NCBI GenBank assembly: GCA_012511955.1
Contig: JAAZFC010000020.1
Location: forward strand, 1 to 64,000
Length of the DNA: 64,000 nucleotides
Origin: Fibrobacter sp.
GTDB taxonomy: Bacteria; Fibrobacterota; Fibrobacteria; Fibrobacterales; Fibrobacteraceae
Reading direction: 5' to 3'
This document shows, piece after piece, positions 52,150-60,735 of this stretch. A program made the translations under genes and the position numbers. The number at the start of each line of letters is the position of its first letter. The first letter of the stretch is position 1. The notes under the pieces were generated by a model. That model did no database searches and was not told the DNA's origin. It was given only the letters and a program-made list of their open reading frames with translations.

Positions 52150-55100
52150 GTGTGGTTCTATAAAAAAATACTCTTAAGTTTTTTGTTGTTGCTGTGCAAT
52201 GCCAACGCTTTAATTGATTTTATGGAGCAATCTCAAAGCCTAAACTCTCATATTCAATATTTAAGCACAACTGCTGCTAAAGATTATAATGAGGCATTGA
52301 GTTATGATTCTAAAATTTGGAGTGAGACATCTTTTTTCAAGCCCATCCAAGAAGATTATTTTTATTGGGCAAAAGTAGATCTAAAATTAAAAGCAGGCTC
52401 GTATTATTTTGAAATAGTGCGTCCTTATTTAAAGGATTTTAAGCTTTTCGTATTAATAGAGCAACAGTTACAAGATTCAGTGGCGGCAAATCGTAGTTTA
52501 GATGCTAAAAAAAACACCTATGAACATTGGAGTTTTGTGCATGAAATTAAGGTAGAAAAAACTGAAAACATAACTTTATTGTTTAGATTCAAGGATCCGC
52601 ACAGTTTAACTTTGCCAATGAAGCTTTGGACGAAAAAAGCTTTTCATACTAATAATCATGAGCTTTCTCTTTTGTATGGTTTGTTAAGCGGCTTGATTAT
52701 TGGTATGGCTTTGCTTAGTTTTTTGTCATATTTAAACTTTAGAGATAAAACTTATTTTAACTACATATTTGTCATAATTTCCGCTGTGGCCTTTGTTGTT
52801 TTTTACAGTGGTTTTGGGACCAAGTACTTTATTCCTTCAGCTTGGGAAGAAAAACTCGGCTTTCTTCCTTTTTTACTCTTATTATTATTACTTGTATGTT
52901 TGGTAAGCTTTACTAGAGAATACGCCAAAACTGCTGAAAAACATCCTCTTTGGGACATGGTTTTAAAGTATTATAGTTACGGTTTGTTAGCAATTAGCTT
53001 TTTAGGAACGCTTTTTTCCCGTGCATTTATAATGAAGTTTGCAGCGTATTTCTCTTTAGTTGGTTTGTTGCTTTTTTTGTTACCGGGTATTCTTGTTAGA
53101 CGTAAAAACTCCAATTTTAATTGGTTGTTTTTTAGCTTATCGCCACCAATAATTGTTGGCCTTTTAATGACATTGCAGCGCGTTGGAGTTTTGAAAAATA
53201 ATTGGGTAGATGAAGATATATTATTTGTGAGTTTTTTTGCTAGTGTGGCTTTTATGGGGGTAAGGTTATCGCAAAATTTAAAAGTTATGTACGAGGAAAA
53301 CATTGTGCTTCAACAGGAAGTTGTGGAAAATTTAACCAAAGCAGACAAGCTTAAGGATTCATTTTTGGCAAATACCACCCATGAATTGAAAAAACCTTTA
53401 GATGCCATTATAAGTATGGTAGATAGTATGGGCGCTAGCGATGACAAAAAAAATAAAGATGATGTAGCTTTGAATTTGCATTTAATATCTACTTCAGGAC
53501 AAAGACTTTCAAGATTAATAGATGACATCGTTGATTACGCAGATCTGAAACAAGGGGGAATAACTCTAAGTTTTCAAGCTGTTTCCATAGACAAATGTTT
53601 AGATATGGTTTTACCAGTTTTAAAGCCTTTGGCGCAGAAGAAAAACTTAAAAATCATAAAAGATATTCCAGTGGATTTGCCTTTGGTAAAAGCGAGTTTT
53701 GAAAGATTGCAACAAGTTTTTTATAATCTCTTGGGGAATGCAATAAAATTTAGCGCCGAAGGTCGTATTGAAGTTAAAGCTAGAGTGCGCACAGATTCCA
53801 ATGTTGAAGTAAGTATAAAAGATTATGGCATAGGAATAGCACCAGAAAATCAAGCTCAGATATTTGAAATGTTTCAGCAAGTTGATGCTTCTATTTTTAG
53901 GACTTACGGAGGAACAGGAATTGGCTTAAGTATAGTGAATAGCTTAATAAAAGCCCACAATGGGAAAGTTTGGGTAAATTCCGAGTTAGGCAAAGGCTCA
54001 GTTTTTTCTTTTACCCTCGAACAAAGTTCAGAAAAAAAGTCCGAATTTAAAAAATTAGATTTTCAGCCAATGCATGTTAATGTTGATGATTCTCTTTGGC
54101 CTATAGCGGTGAAAAGCATAAATGATCAGGATAAGGGTACGATCTTGGTTGTGGATGATGATCAAATTAATTTGCAAGTACTGTTAAACCAGTTAATTGT
54201 TGAAGGTTACCAGGTTATTACAGCTTCTAATGGGCCTGATGCTTTGGAAATAGTTGAGTATGGAGATAAGCCTGATTTGATTTTACTCGATGTCATGATG
54301 CCTGGGATTTCAGGGTTTGATGTATGTGAGGCTGTGCGTTTAAAATATAACGCTTCGGTTTTACCAATAATTTTGTTGACTGCTAAAAACCAAGCCGCAG
54401 AGTTTTTAAAAGGCATGGAGTTGGGTGCTAATGATTTTTTGGCAAAACCTTTTTCTAAAATGGAGTTAATCTCGCGTATTAAAACTCATTTACAATTAAG
54501 TAAATTGCATAATTCCTATATGCGTTTTGTGCCCGCAGATTTTTTAAAGCAAATTAATTGTCAAAATATCGATGAGCTAAATTTGGGCAATCATTTAGAG
54601 AAGGAGTTGTCCATATTGGTGAGTGATATTCGTAATTTTTCTTTGTTTGCAGAAAAGTTAGAAGCCAAAACAGTGTTTGATATACTAAATAAATATTTAA
54701 ATAAAATAGTCCCTGTAATAAGAAAAAATAATGGTTTTATAATCAGGTTTGTAGGAGATGCTATAGTGGCTTTTTTCCCAGATGGAGCTGATTTAGCCAT
54801 GGCTACTGCAATTGAAATTAACAAAATCACTAAAGATTGGAAAACAATAAACCCTGTAAATCAAGAAGTTATTGAAATAGATGCGGGCATAGGTTTACAT
54901 TACGGTAAAGTGGTTTTGGGGACCATAGGCTTTGATAAACGCATGGATGCTGCGGCTATTTCCCATGATGTGGATAAAACTGTAGCTTTAGAGTCGTATA
55001 ACAAGTTATTTTTAAGTAACATACTTATTAGCGAAGAATTGTGGCAACAGTGTGATCAGAAAAGGTACAGAACTCAAACCATACAAAAACAGTCACCAGA

Positions 55101-55155
55101 ATTTCAAGTTATTATAAATGAAATTCGCGAATTATTAGGCTATACTGTTGTTTAG
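52150..55155 (+). CDS. 7TM sensor histidine kinase-REC-class III cyclase (C1-like half)
   Basis: A 1001-residue protein: signal peptide, extracytoplasmic 7TMR-DISM-type sensor (about 22-170), seven membrane helices (173-380), HisKA with His411 in THELKKPL, complete HATPase (NLLGNAIKFS, DYGIGI, GGTGIGLSIV), receiver with Asp714, and a class III cyclase domain (about 818-985). The cyclase keeps both metal-binding residues, Asp826 (SDIRNF) and Asp870 (FVGDA), but the substrate Lys is Arg866, the base-selecting residue is Ala935, the transition-state Asn is Asp942 and the Arg is Ala946. It therefore looks like a C1-type half that needs a partner; the paralogue at 56378 has the complementary set. 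HisKA position +4 is Lys instead of Thr, which predicts loss of phosphatase activity. GTG start. Overlaps or abuts three downstream genes. Confidence 0.88.
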   Translation: MWFYKKILLSFLLLLCNANALIDFMEQSQSLNSHIQYLSTTAAKDYNEALSYDSKIWSETSFFKPIQEDYFYWAKVDLKLKAGSYYFEIVRPYLKDFKLFVLIEQQLQDSVAANRSLDAKKNTYEHWSFVHEIKVEKTENITLLFRFKDPHSLTLPMKLWTKKAFHTNNHELSLLYGLLSGLIIGMALLSFLSYLNFRDKTYFNYIFVIISAVAFVVFYSGFGTKYFIPSAWEEKLGFLPFLLLLLLLVCLVSFTREYAKTAEKHPLWDMVLKYYSYGLLAISFLGTLFSRAFIMKFAAYFSLVGLLLFLLPGILVRRKNSNFNWLFFSLSPPIIVGLLMTLQRVGVLKNNWVDEDILFVSFFASVAFMGVRLSQNLKVMYEENIVLQQEVVENLTKADKLKDSFLANTTHELKKPLDAIISMVDSMGASDDKKNKDDVALNLHLISTSGQRLSRLIDDIVDYADLKQGGITLSFQAVSIDKCLDMVLPVLKPLAQKKNLKIIKDIPVDLPLVKASFERLQQVFYNLLGNAIKFSAEGRIEVKARVRTDSNVEVSIKDYGIGIAPENQAQIFEMFQQVDASIFRTYGGTGIGLSIVNSLIKAHNGKVWVNSELGKGSVFSFTLEQSSEKKSEFKKLDFQPMHVNVDDSLWPIAVKSINDQDKGTILVVDDDQINLQVLLNQLIVEGYQVITASNGPDALEIVEYGDKPDLILLDVMMPGISGFDVCEAVRLKYNASVLPIILLTAKNQAAEFLKGMELGANDFLAKPFSKMELISRIKTHLQLSKLHNSYMRFVPADFLKQINCQNIDELNLGNHLEKELSILVSDIRNFSLFAEKLEAKTVFDILNKYLNKIVPVIRKNNGFIIRFVGDAIVAFFPDGADLAMATAIEINKITKDWKTINPVNQEVIEIDAGIGLHYGKVVLGTIGFDKRMDAAAISHDVDKTVALESYNKLFLSNILISEELWQQCDQKRYRTQTIQKQSPEFQVIINEIRELLGYTVV

Positions 55156-55171
55156 TTTTAGAGGAGAAACT

Positions 55172-55729
55172 ATGAAAAAAATAACATTATTACTTAGTTT
55201 GGCATTAATTTATGTGTCGGCTCAAGAAATGGCGGTTACCGCATCGGGAAAACAGGTGGTGCTTCGCAATGATGGCGGTTGGGAATATTATGATCCCCAA
55301 AGACACTTGAATTTTAGAGATGTACGACAAACAGGACCCAAAATCTCTATTGAAATTCGTTATAAAGATTACCAATATTATTATGATGAAGTAAAAATGA
55401 TGCTCGAAGCTTTTGGGACATCCGAAAAAGAGTTACAAGATTCTTTGCAAAGAGTACCTAAAGGTGGAATTTTAATTTTGCAAACTCCTACAGTTGGTTT
55501 GAATCTCGATGATCCTCGACGCTATATTTATACTGTAAAAAGCTCTACAGGACAGGTGATTTTACAAAAAAAGGGCTCTGAGGCTGATGCAGTAGCTGCC
55601 GATCAAGCAGGTTTGTCAGATTTAGCTGTTTTAGAATTAAAATCCGCTCCCAAAGGTGATATTATTGTCGTGGTCAAAGATCTTACCACAGATATGGATT
55701 TTGAATATACCATACCCATAAGGAATTAA
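55172..55729 (+). CDS. Secreted hypothetical protein (DUF3157-like start)
   Basis: A 185-residue periplasmic protein with signal peptide (cleavage near VSAQ-E). The mature N-terminus VTASGKQVVLRNDGGWEYYD is a short beta motif seen in many secreted proteins of unknown function (DUF3157-like). The rest has no recognised fold. I start at the ATG 55172, which has GAGGAG six bases upstream. It sits 16 bases after the first sensor cyclase and one base before the esterase gene, so it could be an extracytoplasmic partner of the sensors. Confidence 0.68.
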   Translation: MKKITLLLSLALIYVSAQEMAVTASGKQVVLRNDGGWEYYDPQRHLNFRDVRQTGPKISIEIRYKDYQYYYDEVKMMLEAFGTSEKELQDSLQRVPKGGILILQTPTVGLNLDDPRRYIYTVKSSTGQVILQKKGSEADAVAADQAGLSDLAVLELKSAPKGDIIVVVKDLTTDMDFEYTIPIRN

Positions 55730-55730
55730 T

Positions 55731-56375
55731 ATGTTAGAATTTATAAGTTCACAAAATGCAGAAAACCCTGAATTTGCCGTAGTTTGGCTTCATGGTCTAG
55801 GTGCAGATGGCCATGATTTTGAGTCTATTGTGCACGAGTTAGAGTTATCGGAGCAAGCTAAGATAAAGTTTATTTTTCCCCATGCGCCTATTATGCCTGT
55901 AACTATTAATGGCGGAATGAAAATGCGCGCATGGTACGATATTGCTTATGCGGATCTTGGCTCAAAGCCAGATTTAAATGGAATTGTTAATAGCGCCAAG
56001 TTAATTCAAGAAATTTTAGATGATTTGCTAAAGCAAGGCTTTACTAGGGAAAAATGCTTTGTAGTAGGATTCAGTCAAGGAGGTGCGGTGGCTCTGCATC
56101 TGGCCACTGAAGAAAAACTTGCTGGAGTGGTGGCATTGTCTAGCTATGGTCCGACTTTGACAAATGCCAAGGAAATCAAGACGGAGAATATATGGCTAGG
56201 TCATGGTTCTTTTGATGGAGTGGTTCCCCCTGTTTTAGGTGAAAATACAGTAAAAGAACTGGAGCGTTTAGGTGTTGTTGTTCCCTTAAATACTTATCCT
56301 ATGCAACATTCCGTTTGTCTAGAAGAATTGTCAGATTTATCGCAATGGTTTAATAGGTCAGTGGCTGGTACCTAG
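55731..56375 (+). CDS. Alpha/beta-hydrolase, acyl-protein-thioesterase/carboxylesterase type
   Basis: A 214-residue cytoplasmic esterase of the phospholipase/carboxylesterase family (Abhydrolase_2). It has VVWLHGLGADGHDF (oxyanion region), nucleophile Ser115 in GFSQGG, Asp162 in GSFDGVVP and His193 in MQHSVC, in the usual order and spacing. Family members hydrolyse short acyl esters or thioesters. Its last base is the first of a GTG-ATG pair that opens the second sensor cyclase, placing a soluble esterase between two sensor paralogues in one operon. The reason for the pairing is unknown. Confidence 0.88.
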   Translation: MLEFISSQNAENPEFAVVWLHGLGADGHDFESIVHELELSEQAKIKFIFPHAPIMPVTINGGMKMRAWYDIAYADLGSKPDLNGIVNSAKLIQEILDDLLKQGFTREKCFVVGFSQGGAVALHLATEEKLAGVVALSSYGPTLTNAKEIKTENIWLGHGSFDGVVPPVLGENTVKELERLGVVVPLNTYPMQHSVCLEELSDLSQWFNRSVAGT

Positions 56376-56377
56376 TG

Positions 56378-58981
56378 ATGCGTTTTTTTTTAACCCTATT
56401 GTTGTGTTTAGCAGGGGGGCAGTCAGTCTTTGCTGCCCCTGTAGTTTTGGAAGCTGATTTTGAGAGGGTTCATGTCTCTAAATTTTTAAAAGTTGCCATA
56501 GACACAAATGCTAATTTAGGGTTAAAAGAAGCTTTATCTGGGGACTTAAACTTTGAACCTTCTCAAAAAGATATACCCTCTTGGGGCTTTCGCTCTTATG
56601 CAGTGTGGGCTTATTTAGATATATCAACAATGGACTTCGCTGGAAAATCTATGTTAGAAATAGATATGCCACTTTTAGACAAAGTTGATTTTTGGTTACT
56701 TCAAGGAGATTCTTTAATATCAGAAGTTAATACGGGCTATAGTTATCCATTTAAAAATAGACCCATTAAACATCGAAATTTTGTTTTTGAAATTCCGCCG
56801 TCTGTTAATAAAGATTATAGAGTTTTTATACGAATAAAAAGCATAGATAGATTAGAACTGCCCGTCATTCTTTGGGAAGAAACCGCTTTTTATCAGGCAG
56901 ATCAAAAAGAGCAGTTTTTTTCTTGGGTGTTTATGGGCTTGGTTTTAGGTTCCATTTTTCTTTTAGCACTGATGTTTATTGCTTTTAGGGATAAAGCTTA
57001 TTTGTATTATGCTTTTTTTATGTCCTTTTTTATAATTTTTATTGCGGGGCAGATGGGGTATGTTCACGAATACTTGTGGCCTGACTTTTTAGCGGGCTTA
57101 AACCATTATATGCATTTGTGCATTTTATGCATGCTGTTGTTTCAAGTTTTACTAATTACGAAGTTTTTAGATTCAAAAAATGAGATTCCAAAGCTACATG
57201 TAGTTTTAAAAATTTTGCTTTTCTATTTATTTGCTCTTTTTGCCTTAACCTTTGTCTTACCTTTAAATGTTTCTTTGATTTTAGCTGTGGCTTCGGTGAT
57301 TTTAGTTATGGGCACAATTTTTATGGTGTCGCTATATGCCTCTTCACGCTCTAAAGCTGCTTGGCTTTTTATGTTGGGATGGGGAGTAACCATAGTTGTG
57401 GGAATCCTGTATTCATTAAAGTCTTTTGGTGCAGTGCCTTATGATTGGGCACCCACGCAACTTTTATCTGGACCGTGGTTGTTGCAAATCATTATCTTGT
57501 CACTGAGCTTGGGCGAAAGGCTTACACAGACTCGCCTCAAAAAAGAAGAGTGGCAAAGAGAAGCCATTGAAAATTTAAAACGAGCCAACATAAAAAAAGA
57601 TGAGTTTTTAGCTACCACTTCTCACGAATTGAGAACACCATTAAATGGTATGATTGGGTTGTCTGAGTCTCTTTTAGACGGTGCGGCGGGAAATATTTCC
57701 CAAGAGAAATCTGAGAAATTAACCATGATTGTCGCTAGCTGTAGGCGTTTGGCTAATTTAGTCAATGATATTTTAGATCTATCTCAATACAACAACAAAG
57801 AACTGGATATAAAGCAAAATGCGGTGGATATTTCTCAAATTATAACAATGATGGTAGATATTCATCGACCTTTATCAGAGCAAAAAAATAACGAAATAAA
57901 ATTAATCTTTCACACAACCCTGCCTTTTGTGCTTGGTGACGAAGATAGAATACAACAAATTTTAAGCAATATTTTGAGTAATGCTATACGCTACACTGAT
58001 AATGGAATTATAACTGTGTCTGCATATACAGAAGACGTATGGATAAAAGTTTGCGTGCAAGATACGGGTGTGGGTATAGAAGCAAAGAATTTAAGCAGTT
58101 TGTTATCAGAAGATATAGACATAGATAACTCGCAGCGTCATAGTTTTATGGGTTTGAATTTATGCAAAAAAATTGTTGAACTGCACGGAGGAGAAATAAG
58201 TGTTGACTCTGAAATAAATCGAGGCTCAGAATTTTGCTTTACTCTTCCCATAGCCCAATTTGAGCGGGATTCAAAAGAAATAAATGTTCCTACAGTTACA
58301 AAATTACAACATTCAGAAAGTTTTTTAGCTATTGATTCTATTAGTTTTGCTAATGAAAAACAAAATTCTCATATATTAGTTGTTGATGATGAGCTAGTTA
58401 ATATTAAGTCTTTAAAAGAACAGCTAATCAAATATGATTTTAGGGTTAGTTCAGTAAGGAGTGGGGCCCAAGCCCTTGCATTTTTAGATAAATATCCAGT
58501 GCCAGATCTAATTTTGCTAGATGTGATGATGCCAGGAATGTCTGGCTTTGAAGTATGTAAAAAGATTAGAGAGAAATGGGATTTAAGTGTACTTCCAGTG
58601 ATTATGTTAACCACCAATAACCAAGTTACTGATTTAGTGGCTGGGTTAGACTCAGGTGCTAATGATTACTTGACTAAACCTTTTAATAATTATGAGCTAT
58701 TAGCGCGGGTAAATACGCATTTAGGCTTGACTAGAACAAACAACAATTATGCGCGATTTGTACCTCAACAATTTATACAACGCCTTAATAAAAACACCAT
58801 ATTAGATGTGCAATTAGGTGATTATGTTAAACAAAATATGTCAGTTTTCTTTTTAAGTGTTAAAAATTATGATAAACTTTCCCAGGCTATGAATATAGAA
58901 GAGAATTTTAACTTTTTAAATTCGTATTTACAACGCATAACCCCTTGTATAGAAGATTATTGCGGAGTGATCGATAAATAG
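56378..58981 (+). CDS. 7TM sensor histidine kinase-REC-class III cyclase (C2-like half), interrupted by TAG
   Basis: An 867-residue product as read, ending at TAG (58979-58981); the same frame stays open to 59389. Layout matches the protein at 52150: signal peptide, sensor domain, seven membrane helices (about 188-395), HisKA with canonical SHELRTPL (His416), HATPase, receiver with Asp715, then a cyclase domain cut in its first third. The HATPase lid is degenerate: the G2 box reads SFMGLNL (589-595). In the cyclase domain the first metal Asp is Ser827, and Lys867 of the substrate site is the last residue before the stop. I take the ATG at 56378; GTG at 56375 overlaps the esterase stop. Confidence 0.82.
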   Translation: MRFFLTLLLCLAGGQSVFAAPVVLEADFERVHVSKFLKVAIDTNANLGLKEALSGDLNFEPSQKDIPSWGFRSYAVWAYLDISTMDFAGKSMLEIDMPLLDKVDFWLLQGDSLISEVNTGYSYPFKNRPIKHRNFVFEIPPSVNKDYRVFIRIKSIDRLELPVILWEETAFYQADQKEQFFSWVFMGLVLGSIFLLALMFIAFRDKAYLYYAFFMSFFIIFIAGQMGYVHEYLWPDFLAGLNHYMHLCILCMLLFQVLLITKFLDSKNEIPKLHVVLKILLFYLFALFALTFVLPLNVSLILAVASVILVMGTIFMVSLYASSRSKAAWLFMLGWGVTIVVGILYSLKSFGAVPYDWAPTQLLSGPWLLQIIILSLSLGERLTQTRLKKEEWQREAIENLKRANIKKDEFLATTSHELRTPLNGMIGLSESLLDGAAGNISQEKSEKLTMIVASCRRLANLVNDILDLSQYNNKELDIKQNAVDISQIITMMVDIHRPLSEQKNNEIKLIFHTTLPFVLGDEDRIQQILSNILSNAIRYTDNGIITVSAYTEDVWIKVCVQDTGVGIEAKNLSSLLSEDIDIDNSQRHSFMGLNLCKKIVELHGGEISVDSEINRGSEFCFTLPIAQFERDSKEINVPTVTKLQHSESFLAIDSISFANEKQNSHILVVDDELVNIKSLKEQLIKYDFRVSSVRSGAQALAFLDKYPVPDLILLDVMMPGMSGFEVCKKIREKWDLSVLPVIMLTTNNQVTDLVAGLDSGANDYLTKPFNNYELLARVNTHLGLTRTNNNYARFVPQQFIQRLNKNTILDVQLGDYVKQNMSVFFLSVKNYDKLSQAMNIEENFNFLNSYLQRITPCIEDYCGVIDK

Positions 58982-58996
58982 ACAGGCAATGGAATA

Positions 58997-59389
58997 ATGG
59001 CACTGATTCCGAATGATTCAAATGATGCCTTAAAAGCTGCTTTAAAAGTGATGGAAAAAGGCAGGGTTTATAATATCCATCGCGCTCAAATCGGATATAA
59101 ACCAGTTCAGTTGAGTATAGGGGTACATTATGGACCATTGATGTTGGGAACCATTGGAGAAAGTTCTCGTATGGATGTTACGGTGATAGCCGATGCGGTA
59201 AATGTAGCTTCTAGAGTTGAAGAGCTTAACAAAGCGCATGGCTCAAGCATATTAATAACCAGAGCTATTTACGATAATTTAAAGACAACTTTTAAAAAAG
59301 CATGTCAATCTCTAGGTGAGCAAGAAATTAGAGGCAGGAAAAATAAAATAGAAGTTTATAAAATTAAAACTGACGCTAATTTGAGTTAA
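58997..59389 (+). pseudogene. 3' part of the C2-like cyclase domain, downstream of the in-frame TAG
   Basis: The frame of the 56378 gene continues without a break after the TAG; counted through it, the sequence reads Thr869-Gly870-Asn871, then MALIP, and the domain runs to residue 1003. The second metal Asp is replaced by Asn871, but Thr935 (base selection), Asn942 and Arg946 (transition state, VNVASR) are intact and well conserved. The first ATG after the stop is 58997, 15 bases on, so a separate 130-residue fragment could be made by reinitiation. Its stop shares TTAA with the convergent pentapeptide-repeat gene. Confidence 0.65.
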
Positions 59390-60117
59390 AAGTAGTTCAA
59401 GAAAGCTTTGGGAGAATTAAAAAGGCTTTTCTTTTTGCCATTAGGTAAAATGGTATTGTTGAACTTTGCTTTGCTAATATTTGCTTCAAATAAAATAGCC
59501 TGCCATAAATCGGCTTTACTCAAATCAGCTTTTTCAAGCTCAGCTCTGCTTAAATTTGCTCTAGTTAAGTCGCTGTTTATTAGGCTAGCATCTTTAAGAA
59601 TAGCATTTTGCAAGATTGCACCACTTAAATTACAAGATTCAAGTAAAGAGTTTTTAAAATTAGCGTTGGTAAAATTAGAACTAATGGCGCGGACACCGTT
59701 TAAATTACAGTTGGTAAAAATTGCGTCATTAAAATCACAGCGAGCTATATCCGCTGCACGCATATAAACGGAGTGAAATATAGCTCTTTGGCCTTCTGCA
59801 CTTTTCATGGAAATGGCACTAAGATCAGAGTTACTAAAGTCTGTGCCTTCTAGTTCAGCTTTATTTAGATGACTAGAGCTTAAATTAGTCCAAGAAAGGT
59901 TGGCTTTATTTAAAATGGTACCGTTTAGGGTTGCATAGCTTAAATCGGAACCGCTTAAATTTGCGCCACTGAGATCTGAGCCTGAGAAGTCCACCACATT
60001 AAGATTCATGTCAGAAAAATCTAATTCTCGTAAATCTCTATAGCTTAGTATAGGCCGTTCACTTCTTTCCCGTGCCTCCATGATTTCATTTTTTATTTTT
60101 AAAATCATTATTTCCAC
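59386..60117 (-). CDS. Pentapeptide-repeat protein
   Basis: A 243-residue protein that after about 28 residues consists of A(D/N)LxX pentapeptide repeats (for example SGANLSGSDLSYATLNGT), about 38 copies to near residue 220. Such repeats fold as a right-handed quadrilateral beta helix. Some members mimic DNA and protect gyrase (Qnr, MfpA) while others have unknown roles; I cannot distinguish. The break near residues 110-125 (SAEGQRAIFHSVYMRAAD) may be a loop. Its start overlaps the end of the yciO-like gene by 10 bases, implying co-transcription. Confidence 0.82.
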   Translation of the reverse strand: MEIMILKIKNEIMEARERSERPILSYRDLRELDFSDMNLNVVDFSGSDLSGANLSGSDLSYATLNGTILNKANLSWTNLSSSHLNKAELEGTDFSNSDLSAISMKSAEGQRAIFHSVYMRAADIARCDFNDAIFTNCNLNGVRAISSNFTNANFKNSLLESCNLSGAILQNAILKDASLINSDLTRANLSRAELEKADLSKADLWQAILFEANISKAKFNNTILPNGKKKSLFNSPKAFLNYF

Positions 60118-60707
60118 TCGCCTCTAACAACTTCAATATCGCCTTTAGTCATATTAATAATATTAGTAGGATTAATGGAGATTTCCCCACAATCAATGAT
60201 TAAATCTACTTGATGCCCAAAAACTTCTGCTATCATATCACCGCAGGTAAGTTCTTGTCCATCTTCCAATTTAGCGGCGGTGCTAATAATGGGATGCTCT
60301 AGTTGAGTTAAAATTTCTCGTAAAAAGGGATGGGTAGGCCAACGGCAACCAACTTCTGGCCTTTTTACTCCCAATAACCTAGCTATGCGGTAGTGTGAGG
60401 GTAAAATAAATGTATAAGGGCCAGGGATGCGAGGTTTTATCTGTCCAAAAGCAAAATTGTTTATCACTGCGTATTTGCTCGCATTGGTAAAATCACTAAA
60501 AAGTAGTGCCATGAAATATTTTTTCAAAGGCTTTTTAATTTGATAAACTCTTTTTAATGCCTTGGGACTATCGGCGCTACAACCTATAGCATAGCCTGAA
60601 TCAGTAGGGTATGCTACTACCCCGTCGTTTTGAAATACTTCTAAAGCTTGTTTTATCCAACGAGTTTGTGGGGTTTCTGGATGTACATTAAGTTTAATAG
60701 CTGACAT
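60108..60707 (-). CDS. yciO: YciO-type Sua5/YrdC-family protein
   Basis: A 199-residue YrdC-fold protein. The start (LNVHPETPQTRWIKQALEV) and VVAYPTDSGYAIGC are nearly those of E. coli YciO, and PRIPGPYTFILPS and STAAKLEDG follow. TsaC/Sua5 enzymes make threonylcarbamoyl-AMP for t6A37 in tRNA; YciO is a close relative with unclear activity. Because the protein is more like YciO than TsaC, I do not assign t6A synthesis. It overlaps the pentapeptide-repeat gene by 10 bases. Confidence 0.85.
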   Translation of the reverse strand: MSAIKLNVHPETPQTRWIKQALEVFQNDGVVAYPTDSGYAIGCSADSPKALKRVYQIKKPLKKYFMALLFSDFTNASKYAVINNFAFGQIKPRIPGPYTFILPSHYRIARLLGVKRPEVGCRWPTHPFLREILTQLEHPIISTAAKLEDGQELTCGDMIAEVFGHQVDLIIDCGEISINPTNIINMTKGDIEVVRGEWK

Positions 60708-60735
60708 AATATAAATCTAGCTATAAAATCAGAAA

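Noticed and set aside
58979-58981. TAG as pyrrolysine or other recoded sense codon
   Set aside because: TAG ends several ordinary genes in the window and no pyl genes are visible; a nonsense change or error is simpler, although read-through cannot be excluded.
58997-59389. Independent adenylate cyclase gene
   Set aside because: It is in frame with the gene before the TAG and holds only the second half of the domain; treated as a fragment.
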